Position numbers and translations under genes: made by a program. Shown piece by piece: positions 1 through 12,219 of a stretch of 64,000 bases of DNA. The DNA is taken from assembly GCA_000310025.1 (NCBI GenBank), contig FN649734.1, positions 3,786,003-3,850,002 of the forward strand, given 5' to 3'. Source of the DNA: Ectocarpus siliculosus (lineage: Eukaryota; Sar; Phaeophyceae; Ectocarpales; Ectocarpaceae). The notes under the pieces are model-generated. The model saw only the letters and a list, made by a program, of their open reading frames with translations. It searched no databases and was not told the origin of the DNA. How positions within the stretch are numbered: the first letter of the stretch is position 1; the number at the start of each line of letters is the position of its first letter.

Positions 1-48
1 TGCAGCAATACAAAGCAGACACAACAACGATCGAATCGACGAGATAAT

Positions 49-3000
49 TCACGACCAACATGTAGACTCGAACCTCAAGAGCTCCTCGACCGACGCCACT
101 CTCTCCTTGAAGGCTTCGAGCTCGACCCGGGCCCTGTCCCCATCCTTCCTGGCCACCTCGGCCGCCAGGGACGCTGCCGCGGCTCTCTCCCTCAAGATCT
201 CTACCGCCCCTACTGCGAAACCCTCGTCGTTACCGCCGCTGCCACCACCACCAAGACCGTCAGCCCCAAGAACACCACCACAGCCACCACTCCGACGTCC
301 CTCCCGCGTAGGCGCGTTTCCAGATTGCGTTTCAACGGCGAGCTCTCGCTCAGCGTTGGACAATGCACGCATCTTAGTGAAAGCGGGAAGACAAAGACAA
401 AACGGGTTTAAGGGGATTTGGGGGGGGATTAACCTTGGTTTATCCGTTTGTATGCTCCTACTACACTTATCTGTGGTCACGCGTGAACAGTGGCGCAACG
501 CACGTTCGTCAAGCATAGCTTCACGCACGCATGCCCCCCGATCAATGCCGAACATGGTCGCTCGAAGCAGGCGCGACCTATCGATCTACTTATACCACAA
601 AACGTTCATGGTCATATTATGACCTCCATCCTCCAACTGGCCTGTTTCTTTCCTACCTTTTCATTTTCCTCGACCGCCTCCTTCGCCGGGGCTTCAACAG
701 TTCCCAGGCTGCTCAGAACACTCTTTTCCAGGATTTCCCGATGGCCAGGATAACCGGTGTCTTTGGTGATCGCCCTGTTCAAACGTCATCAAGCGTGGAA
801 ACACCCCCCAAAACATGGTGTAGTGGAATCAGTTGGCGTGACCCCTTCGGCGCTGAAGCAGACTCCTACTACCTCGAGTTCGAAGAAAATGCTCTATATT
901 TCGTTCTCCAATTATGTGTGCTTGAGTGTTGAGAGTTTTGGGAGCTTGTGGGGGTATTTTGTGTTTGTCAGCACGGGGCATGGGCAAGCCTACCGCACTT
1001 TCCGGAGGGCGGGGGGTGGGTGGGGGCATTCTGTCGTTTGAAGGTGGCCGAGATCTTCGATAGAGCTATGTACAAACCATACATACAGCCAATATCTCAG
1101 GCGGCGACATCAACAAAGGAATCTAAGCCAGTGACGTCGAAAACCCACACAGCCGAGGTTGACATGTGCGGGGAAGAAAATTCACAAAGAGGGCGGTTGC
1201 ATTTTTACCTCGACTCCTGGGGCTTGCCGAGACGTTTTGTCTTGCCGACGATCTCTTTCCTCACGCGAGAAAGGTTGTTCCCGGACTCGACCAGTCCCTT
1301 GAGCAATGCGCGGATTTGCTCCCGTTCGGCCTTGATGCGGGCTGTCGCGGCGGCGATTGATCCTGGGTGGGTCTTGATGCTGCTGGGGCTGCTGGGGCTG
1401 CTGGGGCTGCCGATGCCGATGCCACTGACGGTTTTGCTGCTGGTTTTGTTGTGGATGTGGGCAAGTTTGCCGCTGCTGCGGCTGCCGAGGCCACCGCTGG
1501 TTTCGTCGTGGACGTGGATAGCTTTGGTGGCGCTGTTGTCGTTGTTGCAAACCTCTTCGTTGTTGTCCTTGGCATCGCTATCGCCCTTGGTGGTATCCCT
1601 CGCGGTCTCGGTACTGCTGCTAAGGGTACGGTCGACGACACTATTTCCACTGGTTTCGTTGCTGGGACGGCGATTGCCACCGCCGTTGCCGCCGTTCTCT
1701 GGAGCTAGACCAACGCCGTTTGATGCCTCTCCGTACTCGATCTGCTTCGATTGTTGATCCTGGTGGTGTGCGGCGTTCATCAGCTTCAGATCGTTAGTCT
1801 CGACCAAAAGTAGCTTCGAGACAAGAAAGTACGTCCGCAAGAGGGAATGGGCGGTCGAGAAGAAGTGTAAGGAGCGAAGCAGGCGAGAGTCATGGAACAC
1901 CGCAACTTCCGTAGAACACAAAGCGGCCTCTTCATCACATTCATGGGAAAAATTGCGCATCTTGCAATCTGCCCCTGGGTCTCTCCTTGTTCTGGTCGTA
2001 TTTTTTGCTGTCGCCTTCCTCTGTTTGTCTGTCCATCTGTCTGTCTGTCTGTCTACCTCTCGCTCCCCCTTCCCGCCTGTCTCTCTCCATGGAGGTTTTC
2101 TTGGGCATCAAGCACCCACGCGTTATATGGCGTGATCAGCGACGTCGCGACTCGAAGAGGTACAAAACCTAGCCCAAGTTCTACACGCTCCACCATGCTC
2201 TCAGCCTTTCCAAGCGATCAGAGTACGTACGATCGCAAAAGTCGCACTTTTATTTCCACCAACACGGGTTAGGTACTGTACTCAAGGATGTGCAGGCTTG
2301 ACGCGGCAAAGCTTATTGTCCGTTTGTTTCAATTCAGTTGACACGTGCCCACACGCGACAACCCTCCGCGAGACCCCCGAGACCGCTGGGGAGCATCGGC
2401 ACGACCTTGTGGCTGTGTAATAGGTAACAACAAAAGGTGAGGACATCGACAGGCTCGGCGGCGAAAACGTGTTCGATAGCTTTCGGTCTTCCGGATGTCG
2501 GTCTTCTCTCGTACTCCGTTGAAGAGCCCCTACTATGATCTCTCCCTCAGAGCAACATGGGTTTTTAAGTTGTCGGCAAAAAGAAAAAAAACGAATGACA
2601 CCAAGCAAGAACGCAGATGAATGTTCCGTAGACAGAAAGCCTAGCCTGATTGGTCATGACTCTAGAAAACTGTCAGGGCATCCCGAACCTCACGGAAACG
2701 TACACTCGATTCGCCTGTGATGTAGTAGTAGCAGCACGGCACACCTGATTCTTGAGGCCTTCCTGCTCATGCTCCATAAAAGCCGCCTTCGCCGCAAACG
2801 CCTCTTTAAGCTCCCGCCGTTGCTGCCGGTGGGCCACCTCCAGCTGAATCGACGGCGGGCGGGTTACGGTCGTTGCCGCCGTCGTCATCGTTGTCAATGT
2901 GATGACCAAAACATCAGATTGGGAAAAAGTTCCTTGGTAGCTTGAGCCCGCGTTTATCAACGTTTCTGAACTCGGAAGGTGCGTGACTTGGAATTTGTGG

Positions 3001-3739
3001 AGCTGTTTGGCACAAAACAATTGGGTCCGTTTTTTTCTTCTCTCGGTCAGGCGAATCACCCGAAACACGCGATGTCAACGCGATCGCAACGTTTTGGTTG
3101 ATACTTACCCATAGGTCGTTGTCTCTCGTTTTTCGGAGCACTACGTTTGTCACGATGACAATTTCAGGGCCTCACCAAGTGATACAGGGGCGGTAGGGTG
3201 AGACAGTATGAAGGCGGGGTCGCAGTCCTTTCGAAGTACGCTCCTGCAACAGTGTACCCGATCCTTATGTATTGCGCCTCCTCCCCCTCCCCATCCTCCT
3301 GCTGCAGCTGCTGCTGCTCTCGCCCTTGGTCGCTCGGAGCCACCGAGACCTGTTGCTGAGGGTCCGGCAAGCATTTTTTTCCAGGGACCAGACTTCCCGC
3401 ATTTAGAGCACGGGGCGAAGTATTATCTTCTTGGAATACAGCCCCCCGCCTCTGCGTATCGTCCCGGTAGCGTGCTGGAACCACCGGAATTTTGCTTGTC
3501 AGTTGAGCGACCTGGTCTTCCTCAGAAGGTGTTGGGGTGGTGGAACCGACGGGTAACCTGCGTTCCTCTTCCTCTTCCTCCGCCTCCACCTCCTCTTTCA
3601 TATCCTTTTCCTGTTCCCCTCCGTCATTCCTCTCCTTCTCCTTATTCCCGTGCCTAATACCGGCCGGCTTCCGACACGAAGAGAAGGAGGCCGAGTACCC
3701 TTTCCAGGGCACCGAGAAGGCGGGCGCTTTCGCGCCCAC
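49..3739 (-). CDS. Coiled-coil protein of unknown function, four exons
   Basis: Four minus-strand exons chain in phase 0: about 3739-3176, 2843-2745, 1813-1265 and 372-49, with donors gtgagg, gtgtgc and gtgagg and pyrimidine-rich acceptors; the stop lies at 49-51. The predicted protein is about 511 residues if all of exon 1 is used. Exon 1 carries a Glu-rich block (EAEEEEEERR) and Gln/Glu runs. Exon 2 (LEVAHRQQRRELKEAF) and the ends of exons 3 and 4 (ARIKAEREQIRALLKG; RARVELEAFKERVASVEELL) look like amphipathic coiled coil. The middle of exon 3 is Ser/Asn/Gly-rich and exon 4 has a Gly-rich run. I recognise no domain. The 5' end is unsettled: the frame is open upstream of 3739 with no ATG, an acceptor-like site sits near 3740, and the first in-frame ATG is at 3601. 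An alternative exon 3 donor at 1208 breaks phase with exon 4. A structural or scaffold role is only a guess. Confidence 0.55.
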
Positions 3740-5375
3740 GCTGGGATGATGCTGCAGTAGGGCAGTGATGGCAGCAATGACGATACAAATGGCGTCAACA
3801 ACGGCATGAAGTCCGGTGGGTGTGGTCTACAGTCGCTGATCAAGAGTGCGGACCATGCGCAAGGACCCGAGATATTGATTGACTATTGGTGCAGGCTCGT
3901 TGGGTTCTTTGCGCTGATCACAGGTGGAACAACTGTTTGACGATGCGGACGGAAGTACGGGGTCCATATCGGCTATTCCATCAGTCCCAATTGCGGAGAC
4001 ATTGCTGCCGCAAGCAATCGACATCTCAGAGAATAGTGTCTATTGTACTTCTTGTTGTGCTCTCCGGGCGTGCAACAGTAGTAAGTCAACTTAACACCGC
4101 GTCAGCGACATGTTCATCTACAACATGCCTAACACCACGCTCCCCGCTTAGGTCGCAGGCCGAGGGGTAGATGCGAACACATCACACAAGCGAGGAGTGG
4201 GTGGAGTTAGGATAGATAAGCTTTTTTCTTTTCGCGCTGGGTTGAACGAGGCTCAGTACACCAACCGAATAACGTACAAGTAGCGTCTATCGAGATTTCT
4301 GTCACACACTCACCTCCTGCCCGGGGCGGGGGGTTGGCCGCGGTGGACGGTTTCCGGTGTCGCCGGCGATCCGGCGGTTTCGTCGCGGCATCTTTTCGAT
4401 GAAACTTGACAAACACTGCAGAACTTAGAGGGGTGCAGAAACACCAGAAAGGGGGTAACAGATGCAGGGCGATTGAGGGCGATACAAGTGTCGTTGGGTA
4501 TGTTTTTGTGTTCTTGCGCTATGGTGCTGATGATGGCGGTTGGTTCGCACGCGAGCCGTTATTCCGTCCGTTATGTCGGTGGCACCACTGCGGCTGCTGC
4601 TGCGTCCGACCTATCTCACATGCAAGCTGCAACAACCTGATCATATTCAATCATGGAAGGAAGCAAAGAAAGGACTGGCTACAGAGCGCGATCTCAGGAT
4701 AGCTACACTTCTTGGGCTACCTTCGCGAGCTAGGGATGGCATGCAGCTACGGGCTTGGAGACGGAAAGGACGGGTGAACGGCAGACCGGCAGGCATGGGG
4801 GGCATGTGTGCGAGAACGCCCTGGCCCAAAAAGCTACAAAATCAAATCACACGCCAACTACGCTGCCCTTCCGACTTGACACTAGCCTTCCCGCAAGTCA
4901 TTTCCCTCGACTCTGCGTTGGAACACACACATGCCTGCGTTATCTTGTGACCGGCCCTCGGCTGCGGCGCAATCAACTCACCCAAGCGGGCGGGAGATAT
5001 GGGGCCCGCAGGGGCACGCGGTCCCTCTCAGATGGCACGCTGCGGCGGCCAAACTCTGTTGCGCCGACTCTGTCGAGGGGATCGATGACCTCTCTGTTTA
5101 CTTCGGAGCCGTGTTGGCTAATGAGCAGACTCACCGCCTCCCTCTCCGTCCGCAGGCAACAAGGTGCCCGACCAGGTGCATGTCCGCGCGAGATTTGGAT
5201 CCGGGGTTCCGTGTCCCTAATGGGGTTGGACCGAGATCCTTTGATTCTGCGGAGCACCCATACTAAATAGAGCGCAAATGGCAGCAATTAGCAGCGCCGT
5301 TGCTGTTGCTGGCACGGAGCAGGAGGAACGCAGAGAGGGAAAGGGGGCTCGGAGTACGGGGATATCGTTGCAACC
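3740..5375. other. Intergenic stretch between divergent genes
   Basis: This 1.6-kb stretch separates the minus-strand coiled-coil gene from the plus-strand gamma-carbonic-anhydrase-like gene, so it should hold both promoters. Only short shadow frames occur. I see no convincing TATA element, tRNA or repeat. Confidence 0.5.
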
Positions 5376-8300
5376 ATGCTGAATCAGGCGAAGACCGCGG
5401 TTGGAATGGCTGCGCGGAGAGTGGGGCGAAGCTTGGATGGGATGGGCGCAGCTCTCGAGACGCACCCCTACACCGAGAAATGTAAGAAGAGTGGAGATAG
5501 AGAGGGGCCGGAGGGGAGAGAAACAAAGAGAGAGACACACAGAGATGCGTCGGGCTGCTGCTCTGGCGCTGCATTCCTCTTTTTCACCGTGTCCACGAGT
5601 TTGCGAAGCGTCCAACTATGTGTTGCATGTCGTTTGTTCCAAGGCGAGAGAAGCGAGAAACTCAACCAGACAACGCACGTTTCTCTCCTGCTGTGAACAG
5701 AACCAGCACACAGATCCCCTCGGCGGAGTCGACCACGTCGACGAAGCTGGCATGTATGTCGCAACCACCAACAAGAGAGCTAGGAGACCTGTCGGTCGTG
5801 AAGACATGCCGCATTGCATCAGTACCAGCAGTCCTGTTGGCAACCCTGCATGTGAAGCACGAAACCACCGTCAACAGATGCATACAATTGTACAGCTATA
5901 AGCAATTCTGTCCAGCCTGCATACCCCCGCGGGCGTACTTGGTACTACAGTAGTCTCGAATGTCATATGCATATTTTGCAGCATGTGTGCTGGTGAGCGT
6001 GTTTGCAGTAACCCGATGTGTGCGGCACGGCAACGCCAGCGAAACGCGAGTGACTGGGATGGGGTCAGATCGCCGAGTCACCTTGGTTGTTGGAGAACAA
6101 GCTCGCATGCGTGCAAGAAATATAAGTACGTTATGGTTCATGAATCCCTGGTGTTGAAATTACGCGCACACGGGGCACCCAACCCCACTGCCCCCGTATC
6201 CCACCACTCACTGCTGTGCGACTCATTGCAGGTGGTTGTTTGGTGCGGTTAACACGTCATTGGTTGATAGCCTCTCTTTGAATGCTTATATGGCGTAGCC
6301 CCTGCTTGATAAGCGTGCGATTAAGGGTGTGGCAGCAGCTGCAAGTGCCACTCTCTACGGTTTCTTCCAGGACGACGTGGAGCCGTCCATGACCGAAAAC
6401 TGCACACGCGCTGCTGTTTTTGAATGCGGCATCCCAGGCCGTGAACGCTGCCAGCTTTGCCGCTCTCCATTCCCTAATCACTGTGGGTATGCTTCATTGG
6501 TCCAGCCCTGTGTGTTATTTCTCTCCTTACGCTGCTTGGCGTGCATTGCTCTGATGCTTCTGCTGCTTCTGCTGCTTCTACCACGAAAACAACAGTGTTG
6601 GCGTCCACAAGGAGCGTCGGGCACAAGGGCAAGGTGCCATCGACGGCACAGGCTTCCTTCGTGGCCCCCAACGCTTCCGTCATCGGAGACGTGAAGGTGA
6701 GCAGCTCAGCATACTTCTGTAGCAGGCAACCCTTGTGGCTGGATCTGTTTGCTGCATGCATGGCAGCTGGATTCGGTACTGTGGTGTTTTTTCATTGTGA
6801 GAGACGTGCCTTGGTGTCAGACCTGTTTGGCGCCGTTCATGGTGGTGCAAGGAGAAGAGGTACAGAGAGCCACCAGGCGAAAGAGGAGGGGGGCGTAAGG
6901 AGACTTGCTGCGAGGCGCGAGGCGGGACATTGGGCTATATTGCGGTGGAGTTGTATCGCGCTTGAGGAGCCGAAAGGGATTCCACTCAGGGGCACCTGGC
7001 GAGACGCTTTAGCGCTGCTGTGCTTGAATAGGTTGGGTTTCTCGTTAGGTTGTTCCTCTAGCACGCTTCTCGACAATGAAATTTGCGGGAAACTTCCATC
7101 ATGGAGTATTTCAACTATTCTCAGCCGCAAAACATGGACTGGACTTGTTTCTTGGTGGCACCAAAATTGTGTTCGGGCCCGGATACACCACGGGCTCGAA
7201 TCTTGCTGGGCTGGATCGAATCTACCGTTGCCATCGACGTCTCTGAAATCGATCACCCCCGCGCGCACCTTTTGTTCACCGCCCGTACGGCTGACGCTTT
7301 TCCCTACCGACTTCGTGTACCCCGCCTGCTTCGGACGTCGTACCTGCTGCGTCGCTACCGCTACCGCTGCTGCTACTACACTGCAAACCAACCGCCGGAC
7401 GGCATTATTCAACACTGCACACGTGCCCACCAAAAGGTTGGCGAGGGGGCGTCCCTGTGGTACGGCTCCGTGGTCCGCGGGGACGTGAACCACGTCGTCA
7501 TCGGCGCCGGCAGCTCGGTCGGCGACTCGGCGGTCGTGCACGTGGCCGGGCTCGCGGGCAACAAGCCCACCATCGTCGGCAACAACGTGGTGATTGGTGA
7601 GCGAACGTCTACAACTGTGTGGCAATATTTTGGTATTCGAACAGTGTCTCCTCGTACGTAGCTGCTTGTACTGATACAAGTGTTGGACCTTGTGTGGGGT
7701 AGGGGGAAGAGGAGGGCTCCGTTGTTTGAGTTGGTGTGAGGCTGTCGCGCCGGGAACGTGTACCCTATCTGTAGCTCAAGAACCAGGCTGATCCATTGCA
7801 CTGCTGAGTCAGCACCGACTGAAATCTGCTGGATTATATATAGCCTTTGTCAAACGGTATCCGTCGAGAAGGGTGCGGCCTCATTGGCGGCCCTTGGCAG
7901 GTATTGTAGGTGTCATGCACCTTGCTGGTGTTTTGCACTGTTGGTCGTTTTCGCAGAAAGCCTGGTTTTGTCGCGGCTGCTCTTTTCGGCCTGCTGCAGG
8001 CCAAATCATCCTCTGGGACAGCCTCCTCTACGTCCCGCCATTTGAAGCCCCGACTCAGGCCTTTGTCTGTTGAAAAGTCTTGGGGGGAATCGATCCAACA
8101 GTCGGTGTCACAGGGTCGGGGCTCTTGAATCGGGCGAATCCCCCCCCCACTCAACCTCTCTATAGCCACGCGTGAAACCTGCGCAAGCCTCTCTGTTGCC
8201 CACGTGCCCCACGGCTCTGATCCCCGCAACCGCGCGCTCCCCCCCCCCGCGCCTGGTGCAGGCCCCAGAGCTACCATCCACGCGTGCACGCTCAAGGACG

Positions 8301-10872
8301 ACTGCATGGTGGGCGCGGGCGCGACGGTTATGGACGGGGCGACGGTGTCGAGCGGAGCGATGGTGGCGCCGGGGGCTACCGTCTCCCCTAACATCACGGT
8401 GCCGACCGGACAGGCGAGTGCTGGCCGGTCGTGGTGATGTGTATTGCTCGCCGTTGTTTTCTCTGTTCCGTAGTGTTGTCGGGAGAAAGGAGTGGCGAGG
8501 GGGCGAACGGCGACCTAGCCACTCGTGTGACGATCGACGCGGCGTCCCCCTTTTGGTCTGGTTCGAAGAGTCGCAGGGACAACGATTCGGGGGGGAGGAA
8601 GGAGGCCTCCCATGTCTGTGCTCGTCGACTCGCCTGGGGGCTCATCCCCTAGGCACCCTGGCCTTTACGGGTCTGCAGGATATGCACACGAAGTTGCGCG
8701 CTTCTTGCTACGATGTCCCGAGAGCCGGTGAACCCAAACGTACCGGACGTGAAAACGTGTGTGCTGCACGGGATTCATACCCGTCCCCCGCTGGGCCGTC
8801 ATGTATTGTTAGCATCTACCGATTGATATCGACCGGCCTGTAGCGGCATATACCATATACCGTGCCGGCCCGCCCGCCGAGCCTTTGCCCCCATCCCGCC
8901 CCCGCCCCCCCCCCCAATAGTCCCCGTACTCCCCGCTAGTCCGTCTCCGCTCTGCACCATCTCCACCGAAACCCCTCTGTCTTGTCGTTGCCCCCCTCAT
9001 CATGTTTGTGCGTGTTTTTTCTCTTGTCGATTTTTTTTGTTTGCGGCGGTTTATGCAGCTGTGGGCAGGCACTCCCGCGGTGTACGTTAGGGATATCTCC
9101 GAGCTGGAGGCCGCTTCGATAGTCACCACGGCAGCGGAAACTCAGGTGAGGCGGGCAGGAATCCAGGGCGCCGCGGAGGCGTGTTTTTTTTTTATTGCCG
9201 ACAAAGATCGGTCGAGAGAGTTGTGCCACTGGTTGTGTTTGCAATCCTTGTCGTCGCTTGAAGACAGGAGGCCCGTTCCCCGTATTCAGGGAAACGGTCC
9301 GTCTAGATGGGGCGTAGGCAATACACGTCGCCTGCAGCAGTGTAACCACACCGTGTTGTGACGTCGTGGAAGGACAAAACAGGGGAGCGCGTGTTTGTGA
9401 GGTACGTCGAAGGCCAGCGGGTTTGGCGCCGTTTGCCCTGCTTTTTTGTGGAAGGACCTGGAATTTAGTGGCTTGGTCATGGCGCTATCTGTTGAGGCCA
9501 TATTGCCGATCGTGCCGCTTTTTTATATTTTTAACCACTCTACATCATGTGTTCTGTGCGCCATGTGTTCCTTTTCTGCCTGGTCGCGACCCGGCCGCCC
9601 TCCAAACGTTCGTTGATGGTTTCGTTTTTGTCGTGGACCGTGGTCCTGATTCTCACCATTGTTTTCCCTCGCTCTCTCTGCTGTTTTGTCCGGTGCGCCT
9701 GCTGCGCTCTCTTGCGCATCGCTGGACTCTCTTTGTTTCCGCCGGCAACCGCCAGGCGCTGTCTCTAGCGCACGCGTCGGAGTGCGAGAAGGGGCCGCTG
9801 GAGATCGAGCTGGACGAGCGGAAGTGGGATGAAAAGGCCAGCCGCGACCCAACGTAAGCATTTGTTTTGATTCTGTTTAACTCACTGTTTTGGGTCGCCC
9901 GGCGGAGATTACAGAGGTCCCTTTGGAGCTTCGATAATATCGCGCCGTAACCCTGTCCTAGTCGTCGCGTACCGCTGTGTCGACTTACCCGTCAGCACGT
10001 GTCTTGGCCAGTGTGTAGGCGTTGTTGTTGCCGGTGGTAATGGTGTGGCTTCGTGTGTGTGTATGTTTCGTCATATTTACGATGGCGGCGGTCCCCCCAT
10101 TTTTCGTGGTGAGAACATGTACTTGAATTTTCAGTATATGTAGAGTACTACACTTTTTAGCGTATTTTTTCGTCAACTGCAACCATCCAGGGTCCCACAG
10201 GAGGGGGTAAACACCAGGGCTTTTTCTTCTTTTGTTTACTTTCGTGCCCTGCCTTCCTCCTGCGGTGTGTGCTGATTTGTTTTTTTAATCGCGAGAAGGG
10301 TCCAGCCGTCCCTTTCCCTCGTCAACGGTGCTAGCGTCCGAGTTTGGTACTCTTTTTCAGCTATATTTCGCTTTCACCCGCAAATTTTGTGAAACTTCCA
10401 CCCCATGTGGATTCGAACTCACGGCCTTTGCGACTAACGGTTTTGAAGGATACCTCGAGACCACCCGGGCGTAGAGATGCTACTTACCATTTCCCCAATA
10501 TTCCACAGCGTCTGTTGCCGCCTTTTGGGCTGCGTTCGCTTATTCGTGGCTCAGCGGACTTGGGGTGCTGTGTCCGGTGTGGTGGTGACTACAAGGTGGC
10601 AGTGGAGGGGGGTTGAAGACGACCATGGCAGTTTCGATGCGCGCATCCTCCTTCATTCCTCCTCCGTCCTGGAGTGCTTGGGTTGGCAGTGTTGCAGGCG
10701 CGCAGCATGACCACGCATCCATGATGATCACCATGTTTGATGCCTAACCAAGGTTTCACAGATATGCACCGTCGAGCTCAGGGGCGACGTCCTGCACGAG
10801 CAGCGCGCTGGAAATTTCCGGTAACCCACGCCCCCGCCGTCCCCACCCCGGTGCCGCCATCCCCGCTTCCTC

Positions 10873-10905
<33 letters not shown>

Positions 10906-10909
10906 CTCC

Positions 10910-11006
<97 letters not shown>

Positions 11007-11380
11007 TCTCTCTTCCTCTCTCTGTCTCTCTCTTCCTCTCCCTTTCTCTCTCTTTCTCTCTCTTTCTCTCTCTTCCTCTCTCTGTCTCTCTCTTCCTCTC
11101 TCTTTTTCTCTCTTTCTCTGTCTTTCTCTCTCTTCCTCTCTCTCTCTGTCTGTTTTCTCTCTGACGCAGTTACGTGTTCCAGGTGCCTGAGGAGGGGGAC
11201 GACAACCTCGCCTACAACGACGTGGAAGGGCAGGGTGTCCCCGGGCGCGTCTTCAATACCAACCTGCGCTCGCCGGACGTGGAGTACGAGCCGCCCACGT
11301 ACGAGGGAGACATGGCCGCCGGCAACGACGCCGAGGAGGGCGGGAAGATGCCTCACGTCGCCGCCGAAGCAAAAGCTTAA
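5376..11380 (+). CDS. Gamma-carbonic-anhydrase-like subunit of mitochondrial complex I
   Basis: Exons 5376-5481, 6596-6696, 7437-7596, 8262-8413, 9059-9145, 9756-9853 and 11170-11380 chain in phase to about 304 residues. The start matches plant gamma-CA N-termini (AKTAVGMAARRVGRSLDGMG), and the spacing to FVAPNASVIGDVKVG is the same as in Arabidopsis gamma-CA. Next come left-handed beta-helix hexapeptides (WYGSVVRGDVNHVVIG, VHVAG, IHACTLKDDCMVGAGATVMDG, MVAPGATV), the cap motif LWAGTPAVYVRDISELE and an AHASE helix. In plants and algae such proteins form the trimeric matrix arm of respiratory complex I. Of the three zinc-ligand histidines the first and third are present (VH, IH), but the second is Pro (GPRATIH for GHSAVIH); the catalytic-region QDN reads GDS. 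It therefore resembles the CA-like, probably non-enzymatic subunits. The last exon adds an acidic tail (VPEEGDDNLAYNDVEGQG). Extra short exons before the last exon are possible. Confidence 0.92.
8414..9058 (+). other. GC-AG intron in the gamma-CA-like gene
   Basis: Exon 4 must end after PTGQ and exon 5 must start at LWAGTP, because this joins exactly the family's conserved PSGEVWGGNP segment. The boundary bases are cag|gcgagt and tatgcag|ctg. The donor is therefore GC rather than GT, and no in-phase GT donor lies nearby. Confidence 0.7.
10401..10469 (-). other. tRNA-like segment with A-box and B-box spacing, probable tRNA relic or SINE head
   Basis: The minus strand reads CCCGGG, then an A-box-like TGGTCTCGAGG at position 7-8, and a near-perfect B box AGTTCGAATCC about 44 bases later, which is genuine tRNA geometry. 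The acceptor, anticodon and T stems do not pair well, so an active tRNA is unlikely. It lies in the last long intron of the gamma-CA-like gene. Confidence 0.25.
10866..11162 (+). repeat. (CT)n microsatellite, about 300 bp
   Basis: Nearly pure CT/CTTT/CTGT runs end a few bases before the last acceptor of the gamma-CA-like gene (gacgcag at 11163-11169). On the sense strand it is a giant polypyrimidine tract. It creates long Ser/Leu and Arg/Glu shadow frames on both strands that are not genes. Confidence 0.97.
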
Positions 11381-12219
11381 CATAGGTGTTTTTTTTAGAC
11401 GCAAGCACGGGTGCGTTCCACGGGGGGGGGCGCGGCGTGGAGCGGCACCGGGGGGGGGGTTGCGTGGAACGGGCGTAAAAAGAATGGTACTTGTGATCAC
11501 AGGCCGCGCACATATAGTAGGGAGGAAAAGAGGGCTGTTTCGAGGCTGCGAGGTTGAGGGCCCAGCACCAGGGATGGGGATAGAGAGATGGTGGAGCAAT
11601 AAAGGTTTCGCGGGCAGTAGCGCCGGCGGGATTGGAATCACGGTCATGGTCTCTCTCCCTGTCTTTCCCTTGCCTTCCGCTTGGTGGTTTTCCTCAGATG
11701 CTGCCTCTTCGTTTTCTGGGGGGAGGGGGAGGATGGTTGGAGCCTTTTGGCTCGAACTATCGGGACCAAAATCGGCTGTTCTTGGTAGGGGTGTAAAGGG
11801 GTCGTCGGCCGTGTTAATTGCTGTTGAACTTGTCGATGGTAACCGAGTCCTGTTGAACTTGTCGTGGTATATGTCATAGCCGGTACCGCGCTTGGCTGGA
11901 CCCCCTTAGTGAAACGAATAAGTCGCTGGTCTTTTCCATCGCAGGTATCACAACGTCAACACGTGGAAGGCCGACACGTTTCATCTCTTTTTCGTATTTC
12001 GATAGGGAGGAGTGAAGTCATGGCATGGACGAGCGGCCCGTGGAGGGCTCGAAAATGGGGGAGTGTAAAGCAATGTGCCTTGGTTTCCTGTAAATGGTTG
12101 GCCATGGTGTAGCATCTCGCCTCGTCCATCGACAACTGGTGCAGGGCCGACGAGGTTGTGTTTCCACCAATGCGGATCTATAGCGAACGGCCGTGGTCCC
12201 TCACACTGAATCGTTTTCC
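11381..12219. other. 3' flank of the gamma-CA-like gene
   Basis: The stretch has two poly-G runs near 11424 and 11450, and otherwise nothing I can name. Polyadenylation probably occurs here, but no clear signal was seen. Confidence 0.4.

Noticed and set aside
3164-3657. 149-codon plus-strand Pro-rich frame
   Set aside because: Antisense of the Glu/Gln-rich exon 1 of the minus-strand coiled-coil gene.
6837-7679. 280-codon minus-strand frame
   Set aside because: Antisense shadow of the gamma-CA-like exon 3; the plus strand has clear family motifs.
10737-11879. 380-codon plus-strand frame and 289-codon minus-strand frame
   Set aside because: Both are driven by the CT microsatellite (Ser/Leu and Arg/Glu runs) and cross the real last exon out of frame.
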